Shown here in pieces: positions 13,940-27,481 of a DNA stretch of 64,000 bases. The stretch is taken from positions 21,507,116 through 21,571,115 of the forward strand of contig CM037830.1 of the NCBI GenBank assembly GCA_021234535.1, read 5' to 3'. Both the position numbers and the translations under genes were made by a program. Each line of letters begins with the position of its first letter. Position 1 is the first letter of the stretch. Origin of the DNA: Stichopus chloronotus. Its lineage: Eukaryota > Echinodermata > Holothuroidea > Aspidochirotida > Stichopodidae. A model generated the notes under the pieces. It did no database searches, had not been told where the DNA came from, and saw only the letters and a program-made list of their open reading frames with translations.

Positions 13940-16900
13940 CATGACTATTGTTTCAATGTATTAGTGAGAATTGTCTGCAAAGTTGGTTTTTGTTTGTGTG
14001 AAATGATTTGATCATGTTGCTTGTACTGTCATCAGGAACATATCTTTTTCTTATTCTGAATTGCTCTGAAAGTAGTGAGCTTTCAACCATAAGTCTGGAT
14101 CCGTTTTTGGCTTCGTGTTTGGGTTTATCAACAATCGTCACACAAATGTAAATGAAGTTGTGTCGTAGTCACTTAAGTGCTGAAGACATTGTGTATGGGC
14201 ATAAGACCACATTCATGTGGTCGACTGCCAATTATGTAAATTTGAAAGGTCCAATGACAGAAGCCTTTGAAAGCGAACATCGTTTGTACCACACCGGAGT
14301 TTTCAAAATGATGAAGGACAAAATTATCATTTCTGTAAAACTGATGTTCAAAAAAAGTTTATTGGAACTGCAGTAAAACTGTTTTGAAATGCTTTCAAGT
14401 AACTAATAGCAGTTAGGATGCTGCCACCACATTTTTGGAGTTATGAGGAAGATAATCTGTGTGAAGTAATATGAATTAGGATGATGATAAGATAAGACTT
14501 ATGATGTGCCAAATCCGCCAAAGTGGTCATGGCGCTTGACAAAAACAGAAGAGTAGAAAAAGCAGAAGGTGGAAGTTACCTTAGGAACATGCTCAACACA
14601 GAATTAGAGCTAAGATGCAGTATGCATTAAATGTTTGTTTTCAACCACTTCTTAAAAATAACAGGTGACCCCTGAAGGACTAGCACCAAAACGCAAATTG
14701 TTCTAAAGTCTTAGAACAGCCAAAACAGATGATCCATCCCCCCATGCCTGATTAGCCATGTTTTCAGTCAACAGAGACTTCGATTTTGATCTTAACTCAC
14801 GAGAAGGTACATGTACTCAATAAAACATTAAGCAGATGTTAAACAACCAACTTTATATGTCGGTTGTGTACATCAGATTATTACCAAGAAGTGTACCAAA
14901 TTTATCATATTTGCATGAACTTTTGCATTTCTAGTAAAGGGAAGGAGGGAGGGAGGGAAGGAGGGAGGGAGGGGAGGGAGGGAGCAATGGCGAGTGGTAT
15001 GTGGTAATTGTCTTGGGGTAGGGTAGTGCCTTTAAGAGCAGAAACCTGAGAGAGGAAGGTGCAGTGAAAAGATGCAGTGTACCAACTTGTGTCAGATTCA
15101 CATCCTCCACTTGTTTGAAGAGGAACCACTATTCATTTCAGGGGGGTTCGTTGTTTAATCCCAGTCCGGTGCATTCAACGGCCAGCCCCTAGTGCAACCA
15201 TGGTGCAACGTACTGCAATGTGTTTAAGCCCTGTATGCTTGCTGATCAATCAAATGGGTCTGTACACTGTCAGTATGCAGCTTCAGTAAATAGAAGACTC
15301 TATGGATTGTCCTTGGTAATCTGTTTGCATTCAAGTTTTGTCTGAATTCCTTCCAAGTGGAGGTAATAACAACATCACAAATGCCATCTAGGGTACTAGT
15401 ACAAGATAAATCTGTAGCAGTTTGAATCGTTCATCATCATCCTTGTGGTTTCTTCACTGGTGGTACATGGTTGCTTTTTTTGTCTTTATGAAAGGAAATC
15501 ATTGTTAGAACTGTTGTGTTAAAGAAAAAAGATATGATCATCAGCATGTGCCATTATCACTGAAAATAGAGGACCCAATTAGGTTGTTGTTTGGTCAAGG
15601 AGGCTTTTTCATCGTGTAATTGAACATTATCTGTCAATTAACCTACAGTATACCATACCCAAAGAGAGTTACTCCTTAATTTGTAAAATCATGAAAAATT
15701 TTGTCACTAGGGTTACATTTTTCTGAGCGTAGTTTGTGTGACACGAATTGTACCAATTAGTTTCATAACCTGGAGCAGTTAAAGCATATAATGAGATTCA
15801 TCTCCTGTCTGAACTTACAGTGCTTAAGTAACTTTCAATTCTGTGTGCAGTATAAACTGTAAGATACGATGCAATACATGACATCACATTTTACGTGTAA
15901 TATCGCAAAATCATCCCGTTCTGCTGTAGACAATGCCTTGTCATATTTTATGGCATATCCTCGTCCTTAGACATGTGTTATATTTTTGCCACTTTGTGAC
16001 ATTGCATATCTTCCTATCAGATTGTTTTCATCCATTGATGTCTATCCCATTTCAGTTACAAGGTTAAGAGTCAAATCACAAAAATGCTAGGAAAAAGTGT
16101 CACTATCTTCCCAGTCCTTGTTGCAGAAAGGTCAGACTTTCTACTAGTTATGCAAATATGAGCTTTAGTGTCTGCCTGGCCGATGAAGCCACAGGTCAAA
16201 GGTCACCGTATTATAGCACGTTACAATGTGTGGTAGTACATGGTATCAACATGACGTTTTACATATTTGCTTTTCCAGGAATGTGACACAGTATTTCAAC
16301 CCATGCAACCATGTTTAGGGTGAGGTGATTATGTGTTGTAGCAATGTCAACCATACATTAGTCGTACCTTCACTCAGTGCATTTTTGCAGTCATTTATAC
16401 TGTACTGGAGCAGCCTTTACATGTTTACTTATCATGAAATGATGCTCAAGGTGCTCCCACTGGGCCATGGTATTACAAAAGGCAAAGAATGACAGTGTGT
16501 GCAGACCTGATCGAGGGATAATTTGACGCATGCTCAATTTCTGAGAATACTGCTCACCTGCACACGCGGCACTTGTGCACATATGTAGAAGTTTGCACCT
16601 TCAGACACATACAGTACTGCAGTACGTCAGATTGATAAATGTTGCTAAACAAGATGAATATTCACTACTAATTTATCCACAATGAACGGTCACGTGAATC
16701 ACTGATTGTATACAACTCAGCGCACTTTGGGAGTACATTAAATAATGTGTGTCAAATGACCATGAAAAACGTTAGGGATGAGATTTGCAACTCTTTGAAT
16801 TGCCTACTTGTGTGCAGCTGTCATCTGATGCCATGGCATTTTGTGGCATCATTTGTCCTGTAACATAATGCTAAAAATAACTCTTGATTTAGTCTTTTGT

Positions 16901-19457
16901 CTTGCAGTAGCTGAACACTTGAAAATGTGTGCGTAAGATGCTTCTGGAGTCTTGCATAGTCATGTGTAGAAAGCTTCCCTTTACACATTCTCCATCAGGA
17001 TTTAAGCTGGCTTAACATGTTCCTTTTTCTTTCTCTTCTTCTTCAGATTGTCTGTAAATGAACATTGCTCACAACATTTTAAAGTGTTGACAAATTAAAG
17101 ATCTAACTAAAACACCTGAGATTTGACATATCTGACAATTTCCTGCTTTAAATCATTGGATTCCTGTCCATGTCCTGTTATAATAAACAATGTCTTCCTG
17201 TCTTTACGATGAGCTGCTGTTAACTTTGATCCATGTTGTGCATTTGAAAGTAATTATCCTCTGTCATCCTTAGTAACTGTGATGGTGATCCCAGTTAGAT
17301 AATGTGGCCTTTAGGTCGTCAATGACTTGTGAATCACTTATGATTTTAAGCAGTTCAATAAGTTTGTGATAGAAGGGGTTAATAATGTCCATGTTTTGTT
17401 CCAGACTAATTTTTTTGCATCCATAAAATGGTATATAACCTATGTGATCGTAGTTGTGTATCTGTTTGTGACATTGTCAATGATTCTTTTAAGAATGGAC
17501 AAAAATGCACGGGTGTCATTTTATGCAATTTGCTTGTAGGTGTCACTGTTGTGAGTGCAAGGATTCTAAAGTTCAGTTGGGTCATATAGGGATCAAATTA
17601 TGAAAACCTACTACACGGTAAACATGACAATCTCCAGACAGATTCTCTGTAAGTCCGTACATTATGCTGTAGATGTACCACATGGAGAGAATCAGTGGTG
17701 ATATGAAGTGAACTTTGGTCAAGTTGAAAAAAAAAAATTTTGAATGTAACAACTCACTAGATTACTATAGATGATGGGAACAGATCTCTAAGGCATCGCT
17801 TGATAGGAAAACTTTAGCAGCATTGTCGACATTTAGAAATTTCATCTGGTAAGTCGGAGGGACACCTAGCTTAAAAATACCGTTGCATGTCGTGACTGAC
17901 TCCCTGCATCATAACGGCGCTGACATTGTGCTGATGGCAAATTTCATCACCACATTTCAGAACATTGTGTTAGATATTATAAGTAAAATGTTAGTTCGTT
18001 TCAAACAAATAGCTGAATTTGGTTGTCTGGAGGACAACCTTGCAAGACCTTACAACCCTGCTGCATAGTGCAGTATATTTAAGTGGTGAAAATATTGTTT
18101 ACAAGTTGTTAGTTTGGATTTCCAGCTGGTTTTGCTTACAGTCAATGTTGACCACTGTTGGTGTGACGCAAGTCCATGCAGGAAGCTGCCATGGTCCATG
18201 TGCAGTGTACTTGATTGCATAAGTGCATGAGCTTCTTGTGTCATATTCAATTCACTTGTATGGTCCGTTGCATTGACCGTAGTCGGAGAAGTTTGTCAAA
18301 TCGAGTGATCGACATCTCGGTGGTTAGAAAAAGGTCTACTGCTTCAGAAACAAGCCTTCCTTGCATCCTCCCAGCTTTGGATGTATCTGTACCTACTGTA
18401 AACACTATGGCCCTATGTAGCTGAGCATTTGCAATGTGTTTCGGTGTGTGTACATACTGTAGCGTGAATGACAGTGCCTGTGCTTTGGTTTGGTTTTAAT
18501 GTGTACATCTACCGTAACGGTTAATAATTGGTTAAAAGGAGGGGCCAACTGAGTGACTCATTAAAGGAAGTTTTTTACAATGCTGTCTAACACGTTGATG
18601 TTAATGGGCCATTTATAGAGCAGACCTTTCAGTTTCCAGGTAATTATGCGGTATCAACTACAACCATGTGGCTAAATGAATGGTTCATATCTTCATTACA
18701 ATTGCCAAATCTCCTCTTCTTTCTCTCTCAGCTGTTTCACTGATTGTGGGCAGGTAGTCATGAAATTTCAAGTACACACAAATACTGTGATACATAGGGG
18801 GGCTTACTCCTTTTTCTTGTTTGCATGCAAGGCCAAAGTCCCTGCCTCATTCAGCTTGTGTTAACAATGAGTACTATGTCTGCAGTCGCAACAGGTCTCG
18901 TTTGACTTTGGTGTCATCAAGCATGGAAGAGTCTCCTATCAGGGAATGTTGTAAGAGAGCAAATGTGGAAACTAAGAGTTGGGGAAAGTGAGGGCGACAC
19001 GGCAGTACGTTTCAGGATTTTCTTAGTACATCTATTTATATATACAGTACCATTTGTACCAAATCTTACTAGAATGAAATTGTGTAGGTTTACTTTACAT
19101 ATAGTCTATTTGGTTTCTTTCGTTTACTGTACCTTGTAATTGTATATAACAAACAAGGGGGGGAGGGGAAAAAATGACCTTCAGTTATATGCTCTTGTTG
19201 TGGCAAAGCTAGATAGTACTGTAACCTTTGCCATGCTCCAAAAACTCACAGTATTAGAACAATCAGGATTTATTGTGTTTAGTTGTTACCTTCAAAACCT
19301 TGTTGGATAGAGAGACTTATTTGTTAGACCACAGGCTCAAAAAAAGAACTGATGGAAGAAAGCTGTCATGCTCACTGTGTTTGCCAAGATGCCCCCCCCC
19401 CGAAAAGTTCACCTCACTAATTACGGCAAAACGTCATCCTTCTGGGTCGGTGACCTT
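13940..19457 (+). repeat. Tandem duplication unit, copy 2 (5.5 kb)
   Basis: Direct repeat of 8438-13933. It is about 22 bases longer, largely because the GGGA/GGAG microsatellite near 14936-14985 is expanded. Other visible differences are single-base changes and homopolymer length changes (for example the C run near 19392 is shorter than its mate near 13867). The octamer and DR1 motif recur (DR1 at 16193-16205). The homology stops at 19457, after which the sequence is unrelated to that following copy 1. Confidence 0.95.
16193..16205 (+). promoter_or_regulatory. DR1 nuclear-receptor motif, copy 2
   Basis: AGGTCAAAGGTCA is retained unchanged, although bases on both sides differ from copy 1 (a T-to-C change shortly upstream and another just downstream). 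Function is not shown. Confidence 0.3.
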
Positions 19458-22400
19458 TCCTTTGGTGCTGGTTATAGAGTGAAAGTTTAGTAGAGCCACT
19501 ATTTTTCTGCTTGGATAAGAAGCAAATCTTTCCTCTGTTCCATGAAACCAGATTTGTTTGAGGGTCAGCACTTGTGGTACCATCTTTCAGCTTTGCTTTG
19601 TGAGGAACAAAATGCTATCAGTGCCACTTTTCAGGATTGTTTTGTGGTGCCGTTTTTGAAGCTCTGTTTCCAGTCCTGTGTGTCCATTGCTGTGTTTGCC
19701 ATGCAGGAGATATAATGTTAGCAGACTGGAAGCCCTCCAGATTTTAGAATATATGGTAGACTGACCTATGTTCATTGATTTCCTACAAAAGAGGGAAGAA
19801 AAAACAAAACATGAAAAACATGCTGATTGACAGTTAGGTCTATGTATGTGTGGGGTTCCTACGTCAGCTATATATCCCTATACATGTGATCATGTAGACT
19901 CACCCTGAATATTGCAATAGTTGCCAATTTACAAATAATTGAATTCTGTTTTTTGTCACTGAACGGAGACAGTTAAATCACTGATGTAACACATTGCAGG
20001 ACAAACTACATTTCTTTTTTTTTTTCTTTTTTGGGGGGCGGATAAGGTAGGACACACTGTTGGTTAAAATCCAGAATAAATTTGTGAAAGAAGAAAATAT
20101 TACCAGATGTAAATGAAATAGCATTCTTTCTTTAAGGTACAGTAAGCCCGGGTCATTCATTTCAAGGACGTACTGTACACATTTGTAAATGCAGTAGCTG
20201 TACTTAGAGTTACTCCATAGACGTAGCTGCATGTGGACTTTCTATTGATCAAGTAAAGATTGTTCCTTCTATAGATATTTTTTGTGAATGTCACCCATGG
20301 GTGATTTAGGTCTTGTTTGGGTTTAATTAGTTTCCGCCCTAGTATGTTGTGATGTGCATTCTTCAGTTATTGTCTACCAGGTTTACAAATTGTGTGTCAA
20401 TGCAATTATGAGAGCATGTAGCCAGCATAGTCAGTTGGCATAAATTTGTAATTCACAGCGCGTACTCCCTCACCTCATATGACCTATGCATTACCGCATT
20501 GACTATGGTCTATCATCAGGCAATTTTGTATGCGTGTTTGTGTGTGTGTATCTGGCCACCACCCTTCCGTAATTGCCAGCCTTTTGGTCTGTCAGCGAAT
20601 TCCCAAACCAGTAAGTTTTGGGGAAACAAAGGTTGATTGGTATGACTGAGGCTACACTTGCTACACATAACAAGGTCTCATATTTTTAAAACATTTTAGC
20701 AATGTAAAAAGCTGATGGCCTTTTCAAGACTGGTTGCACATGACTGGTGTTGCTCAACCGGCCTGCATGGTATACGACATGATGTTACTGTATGTTATTG
20801 ATAAATATGAAAGTCTGGTTAACATGTTAGGCCTAACCATGTTTGAAAATTGAAAAATATCAAGTAATCTACAGATCACTATTAAGAAAGTTTGGTGGAA
20901 TAATTCCTAATAGCAAAGAATATATATTACGGTATCTGTATCTGGTCAAAATGAATGATCAATGGTATGTGTATACATTATACAAACACAATCCCTCTCT
21001 AGAACCCTTCAAGTTTCATGAAACTGTTGTTTACACCAATTCTTATCACTTATATAGTGTCAGCAATATAACCATAAAACTGACATGTGCTGTACCATGT
21101 ACAGAGATAAGGAGAGGGCAACTCCCACAATACAATTTGCCAGATGCCTTCCATAAGAAGTAAAGTTCTAGAGATATTGATATGAACTACATGTGAATGT
21201 ATAAAATGAAGAGAATTTTCTGTCCCCTGTATGAGTACCACCTGGCAACTTTCAAGTCATGTCCCAATATATTTGCTTTTGTTTTCCTCCTCCCCCCCCC
21301 CCTCCCATCTCTCTCTCAAATTTAGGAAAACATTTTACCAAATTATCACCTTACATTTTGCTACACAAGATTGACAAATTGCTACACAAATGGAATATTA
21401 TATGGTAGATGCAACAGTAGGGCTTTTAATGATGTTTTCATGCAAAGCCCAGAAATAAGATGCTTGTAAATTTTAAGCACTGAATCAACAACCATTTTGC
21501 TTAGTGTATGGTATGTGATCATTATATTCTAGTTGGCTGAGGATGTTCGTATCACTGATACTTCATAAAGCAAGTGTTCAGTCCATGGGGTTGATCTCAT
21601 GGTCTGCTGACTGAAACAGTTTTTTACAAAACAAATGTTGATGTTGAAAACTATTCAAGGGACAGTGGTGAATGTGAGAATATGAACAAAATCCCCTCTC
21701 TTGTGCAAAGCAATTCGTAACTTATAATTCTAACTAGTTTTCAAACCTAGACACTATGCTTTCATGTCACATGTTGACCATATGCATGTGTGAAACGACA
21801 GCCATAAATTTACACTGACAGTAGTATGTATTTAACTGCCTCTGTTTAGGTTGTCAGGTTACTGGCCTGTTAAACTGTTTGTTTGTGTTAGTATCCTGTC
21901 TTCATTTTATGCTGTACCTTCTGATTTGTATTTGTGGAGTCAAAATAAATAAAATGGAATATGAAATGAAAATAAGACAATGTATTAACCTAAACAGTGA
22001 GATCCCTGGCATTGTAAAGTTTGACCTACATTTCAAGGAAAAAGTTTCACTAACAAAGAAGAATGCTAAATAATGGAGTTCCCCTTCCCCCCCCCCCCTT
22101 TTTTTTTTAGTAGCTGGACGTAATTTTGTTGTGAGTTTTTGCTTGGCTGTCAGTACAATGCTAACATTGTCTAGGTCGCATGTGAGAAGGAGGGTTTTTG
22201 CTTTATTATGTACGTTGCTTTATTGCTCCTGCTACTCTTTTCATCCCGTTTCCAATCTTGTCATTTGTCTGGCACACCATCCTCTTTTATTGATCTTCCT
22301 TTACGCTGCTGATTTTGATGAAAACTTTATCGCTGCCACTGTTACGATTTCCAAACACTAATTAAATAGAGCGCCAGATTGGTAGGAGTCAGCCACCGAG

Positions 22401-24433
22401 GAGAAAGTGAGTCACTTTGCCTCCCTAATATATTTTTACAATATATACTTGTAAAGGTGTTTGCTTTTTTTATTTTCCTTTGTTTTGGGGCATTTTTTTT
22501 TATGGATGAAAACTATTGAATGGTTTGTTCTGCATAGCAATGGTAGGAGTATATTATCATGTGCCACAAATTGGATATACTTCATACACTCCTCACTACA
22601 TGTCACTTCCAACTATAATGCATTTTAATCTACTGTGCACAAAGTTCTATTTGGTACTTTTAATCACTGCTTTGGTACTTTTGACTGGTTCTTTTTTCCC
22701 CTCATTTTTAACTTTTTACCTTTACTTTTTATACTTTTAGCTGCTACTTTTAACTGGTACTTGTAAGCATTGAAACTACTGTATCAGTGTTTGCACTGAG
22801 GGATGGTGTTCCGTCCAGAATTTGTCTCCTCAATCCGACACAAAGGTAGATCTTATGTGGGAAAACACCGCACATTTTTCCACAGGTGTGGTCGTAAGTA
22901 CAATCGTAGATACACACCATGAATTACAATAGGATCTTTACTGCGTGACAACTACCTCCTTGATTTTGAAAATCCCTTCCAAAAATATTTTTACAGAGGG
23001 TTTCCCCTCCCGGGTTCAGTTCCATTTAGCACTAACACTGCACTGTATGCAGGAAGAGAGTTAATTGATCTCATGTATTTCACAAAATTTATACACATCA
23101 CTGCAAAATATATGTGCACCGTGAGGTATTCATTCTATATCAGCACACTTCATCTTAAATTTCTACAGCAATCGGTAATTGAAATGCGCTGTAAATGCAG
23201 TAAATTAATTGAGTCACACGAGTTTGCCTGGCGACTGCCTAATGTAGAATTTTCGAAGTTCCTCAAACTTTGTATCACATTTTGATCAATCATGATTCTG
23301 TAGAGAAATTTGTCTCTTACCTGTACCATGTTCATCAAGCCGAATCGATGGTGAAATCGCTTGCTTTTTGTCTTTGGGGGGAGGGGTTGAGAATTATGGC
23401 ACAAAGTCTTACACTCTGTCACAATTTACAATTCAAGAAGTTTGTAGTAGGTAGTGAGAGGGAGGTAAAACAGTTGGATTGTTGATTTGTTTGTAAAATA
23501 AGATATTATTTATTAGTTATGGAGACAGAACTGCTGTATCAGTCACATTTTCTTGTTACTTTTGTTAAAGTTGAGATAATAACTTGCATCCGATTTTGTT
23601 TTCCATGCTGTGATTATTCTAAAGGTAGAAGATTATTTTGGCTTAAACTGACAGACAGTCAAATGTTTCAGTCATGTTGAACAAAAGCAAAGTGCCAATT
23701 ATAAGATTGGGCTGTAACAGCTGCACAAAATAAAGCCCATTTTCAAATTTGGAAACACTAGAATGTGTGCAAGTACTGTATATATGGGATGCCATTTGTA
23801 ATGGTACTTTGTTTGCTTTATGTATGTAGTGGTGCATAGAAACAAAAAGTTGTTATACCACACGTACACTATACTTAAACTGTGTCTTTGCAAGTTACAG
23901 TTGGTGGTTTCGTTCAACTTTCTATAATATTACACAGTTGGCATTAATTATGAAAGATGTTAGTAAGTACTTAACCAGTGTAGATCAACAAATTATTGTG
24001 AAGTACAGAAAATGCCCAGTAAACTTTGTTCAGATTTCCTCTCTCAAAAGTTCAGGGTTAGTTTACAGTTTTCTTCGCAGCGCTTCAAGGTGGTGTTGGG
24101 GCCAGCCCTGCTCAAGGTATACTGCAGTTGTAAAAGTTTGGCAAAACATTGTGTAACGGTATTGGATGGAGATAATGACATCGAACTTTGCTTTGTTTGC
24201 AGTTGCCTTTTTGTCAAAAGAAAAAGTGCTTAGCTCTTCTTTAAAACAGATTAGGATCAATGCTATGGTATTATCAACCTCTGGTTAATCCCTTACAGTG
24301 ACACAAACTTTGAATTATCCGGTACACACACACATACATTGGCATTGGAATGTTTTAGTAACTTTAGATAGTTATTGGAATGTTTATTCGCGGCGTTTAG
24401 TTTCCCTGTTTAGTTTCCGCTGTATTTGTTTTT
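19458..24433. other. Non-coding stretch, no supported gene
   Basis: Nothing coding can be supported. There are homopolymer runs (T run near 20012-20030, C run near 21290-21302, C and T runs near 22089-22110). ORFs of 60-106 codons occur on both strands, but they are AT-driven, lack splice context and resemble no family I know. Confidence 0.5.
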
Positions 24434-24622
24434 GATTCCTTGCCGAAGGCAGAGGAATCTATGCGATGGTGATGTCGTGTGTGTGTGTGTGTGTATGTAT
24501 GTATGTGCGTGTGTGACGCCTGCTTGTAAACACGATATCTCAAGAAGCGTAACTCTGAGTGATCTCATACTTGGCATGAAGGTTGCCCTTATTGAGTAGA
24601 TGATCCCTATTGTTTTTGGTGG

Positions 24623-24780
24623 AGGTCAAAGGTCATTTGGGGTCAACAGGGGTCAAATAGTGAAAACCTTGTAAACACGATATCTCAAGAAAGGAAGCTT
24701 GTAGAAATCTCATGTTTAGTATGTAGTTGCACCATGTTGAGTGAAGGAACCCTATTGTTTTCAGTGGAGGTCAAAGGTCA
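24623..24780 (+). promoter_or_regulatory. Two exact DR1 motifs inside dispersed repeat
   Basis: AGGTCAAAGGTCA occurs exactly at 24623-24635 and 24768-24780, in successive monomers. Each is followed by further half-site-like copies (GGGGTCAACAGGGGTCAAA). One-mismatch versions lie at 25031-25043 (AGGTGAAAGGTCA) and 26458-26470 (AGGGGAAAGGTCA). Sites of this form are bound by RXR, HNF4, PPAR and COUP-TF type receptors in animals. Whether these are bound is unknown. Confidence 0.35.
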
Positions 24781-25591
24781 TTTTGGGTCAACAGGGGTCA
24801 AATTGTGAAAACCATGTAAACACGATATCTCAAGAAGAGAAGCTTGAGCAGATGTCATATGAAGTGGGTAGGTGTATCTTATTGAGTACAAGGGTCACCA
24901 GCGGTCAAAAGGTAAATACCTTGAAAATTGCATGTAAACACGATATTTCCAGAATGGTTAATGTGATAGATCTCATAGTTAGCGTGTGGATTGCCTATAT
25001 CGAGTAGATGATCCTTATTTTTTTTGGCAGAGGTGAAAGGTCATTTGGGGTCATGGGAGGTCAAAATGTGAAAAACTTGAATCTACAATATTTAAAGAAC
25101 GGTCCTTCTAGTGAATTTTATACTTGTAATGTAGAATCCTCTTGTTAATTTGAGAACTTCTTTTAGGACATACCAACATAGTCTCTTCGATAACCATAAA
25201 GAAAAGATGAAGACAACATTAAATTTGGTATCAAAGATTATTATTTTGCAAACCTTTTGCCACTATCCTCATAAGGACATGTGAGCATGCATGAATTGTA
25301 AATTGGAATTGATTAAATATACCACGGGTTATTAGCTTTATAAAAAGAACTAAATTACTGATCATTTGGATCAAATACCCTTGAGCGTGCATGAACTGTG
25401 ATTGCTTAATTGAATGAATCAAATTGTAACTGACCCCCCTCTGTTCAAATTGGTCACTGTTATCTGACATAATTTATCAGAGTTGACTGCCAGTAGAAAC
25501 CACAATGTCCAGAATAAATCATACAGTCTGTTGAGCCAGGTGCTCAATGGACTTAACCATTTACTGTATAAACAGTGTCTCTGTTTAGCCC

Positions 25592-25941
25592 TTAAAGGGA
25601 AATAGGGCGTTTGTTTTACAGAAAACAACCATATTTTTAAAACCATTATTTGTGGACATAGAATGATAGATTATTCAAAATAACTAATTACAGTAGCCTT
25701 ATTTTCAAGGAATAAGATTCTCACAGATCAGAAATTTAGCTATTTGTTGCTCAACAATAATTTGTTCACCCAAACTTGTTAAAATTCAAATGATGCATCC
25801 GTTACTCATCACATGCATAATGTTTTGAGGAGATGAAGCTTTGACAGATATTTATTGATGAGACTGAATGGTTTAACAATGGTTGAGGCGAATTTCTTTG
25901 TACGCCATGTTGGTGTATTCTAAACGCCCTATTTCACTTTA
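25592..25941 (+). mobile_element. MITE, TTAA type, copy 1 (nested)
   Basis: Starts TTAAAGGGAAATAGGGCGTTT and ends with its degraded inverted partner, AAACGCCCTATTTCACTTTA. Over its whole ~350 bases it matches 29399-29750, including 'TTTGTTGCTCAA' and 'CATCACATGCATAATGTTT'. There is no coding capacity. It is inserted in the 24434-26604 element and is therefore younger than it. The TTAA at the intact end suggests a piggyBac-like target site, but the family is not proven. Confidence 0.75.
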
Positions 25942-26604
25942 CAGTAGTTCAGGTAAGCTTTAAACAAATGACTACTGTGTATCAAACCAGGGAAACTTGT
26001 ACTGTGTGTTGTGTCTTTAAGTAGACTAAAGGCAAAATTGCAAGTCATGCTAGATTCTTGTTTAATAGGAATATCAGTTTTTGCTAATTTTCAAGGACCT
26101 CATAGCCATTGGGAAGGGCATCATGCCAAAAAATCAAATACGAAAGAGCTGCCACCAATAGCTGTAACTCGACAAAATAAAGTGCTATAATTTTGATTAA
26201 ATAAACATGTTTACCTTTTTATCAAGTTATTAGACACGACAAAATATAATTTGTTCCCCTGCAGCATCATATCCGTTTGGGAGTTTTCTCATATTTGTGT
26301 AGGTCGAAGGTTATTTGGGGTGACAAAAGGTCAAAACCTTGTATGCATGATATTTTAAGGGTGATAAATAAGAGGGATCTTATACTTAGTTTGTGAATTG
26401 TTCATATTTAGCATGTTGATGGCCTTATAGGTACATGATCCCTATTGTTTTAAGTGGAGGGGAAAGGTCATTTTGGGTCACGAGATTTCAAAAGGTTTTG
26501 ACCTTACTAAGATGGTATCTCAAGTAGGATAACTGTGTGGGATCTCATGCTTGTCATGTGGGCGATTCATGTTTGTTACAATATATATCATAAGGCAAGG
26601 AATC

Positions 26605-27481
26605 ACTAAGCCTTTTGGCTTTCTAGTTTCAGTGTGGAACTAGTCTCCCATTGTTTATCACCAATGGGTCACTGTATGTGCCTTCAGGCTCGTGCTTGCT
26701 TTATATCCCCACACTCCTATTACGCAGTCCTCACTTAGTAATTTAAATGCAAATTTTATGCTCTGCTTAGGAAACTTTATCTCTAACTCATACTATGATA
26801 CTTATCCTTCAAATCACTTGTTAAAGTATCTGCCTATTAACCTATCACAGGGACTCTCAGTTTCTAACAATTATCTACATGTACAGAATAGTCCTTGATA
26901 CTGACTGGAATTATGGCATTATTGTCCAACTTTGTGACTACTTTTCGCTTCAATGTAGTGTGCCTTAATCCAGTACTGCTTGATCTTGCGGCAGTGTATG
27001 GCTGCTCAGTAATGTACAGTTAACATTGATTGAAAGCCAGCATATGCAATGCCGGAATGAATTTTTTTTCCTGTGAAAGCTGCACTATTTCGTTTGTCAA
27101 TGTCCAAAGTTTTGACCAATTTTCAGAGCACTGCAAATAGGAGACCTTTGCTTGACCTTTCAATCCTCTCTCCTATTTTGTCCCTCCTCCCCCTCCTCCC
27201 CATGCACCTTCAGGCACGTCGCTAGAAACGAAAGAAAACTCTGCCAACAGTAAATAGCTGCACTCGATCCGCCGATACACATCCTGCAATCATTTAGCAA
27301 CTGAAATTTTACTCCCAAATCACACAATTGGCACAAAGATCGAGAAAATTTACCTTTCCTAACCAGTTTCAACTGTTGACTCTTCCCCATACTTAATTGC
27401 TTTAATTTTCTAATTGCGTACTTGCTAAGTGAACGATGTAGTGGCCTTCACTTTCCATTTCCTTGCTCGCCGTTACCGTGG
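26605..27481. other. Region upstream of candidate first FAM107 exon
   Basis: Mostly AT-rich with no supported gene. The last ~100 bases, nearest 27482, are richer in CpG than the surroundings, which would fit a promoter or 5'UTR. I see no clear TATA box, and no start site can be assigned from sequence alone. Confidence 0.3.

Larger units (their letters stand above)
24434..26604 (+). mobile_element. Dispersed element with 11-bp TIRs and internal monomers
   Basis: The left end GATTCCTTGCC (24434-24444) is the exact reverse complement of GGCAAGGAATC at 26594-26604. After the left end comes a GT microsatellite, then diverged monomers of about 150 bases. Each monomer contains 'AACACGATATCTCAAGAA', 'CCCTATTGTTTT' and 'GGTCAAAGGTCATTT'. 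Related heads occur at 52974 and 63928, a related tail at 60896-60906, and internal pieces at 59707-59830 and 61110-61590, so it is a dispersed family. No transposase ORF is present. The 5' part is monomeric, the centre is interrupted by a MITE at 25592-25941, and monomers resume at about 26280. I do not recognise the family name. A non-autonomous DNA transposon is one reading; a composite satellite-like repeat is another. Confidence 0.6.

Noticed and set aside
8451..19482. A dozen short ORFs conserved between two places
   Set aside because: They are conserved only because the 5.5-kb unit is recently duplicated. One pair even differs by a microsatellite length change, and none resembles a protein family.
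24741..25007. 88-codon ORF with repeated NT.SQ words
   Set aside because: It is the tandem monomer of the dispersed repeat read in one frame.
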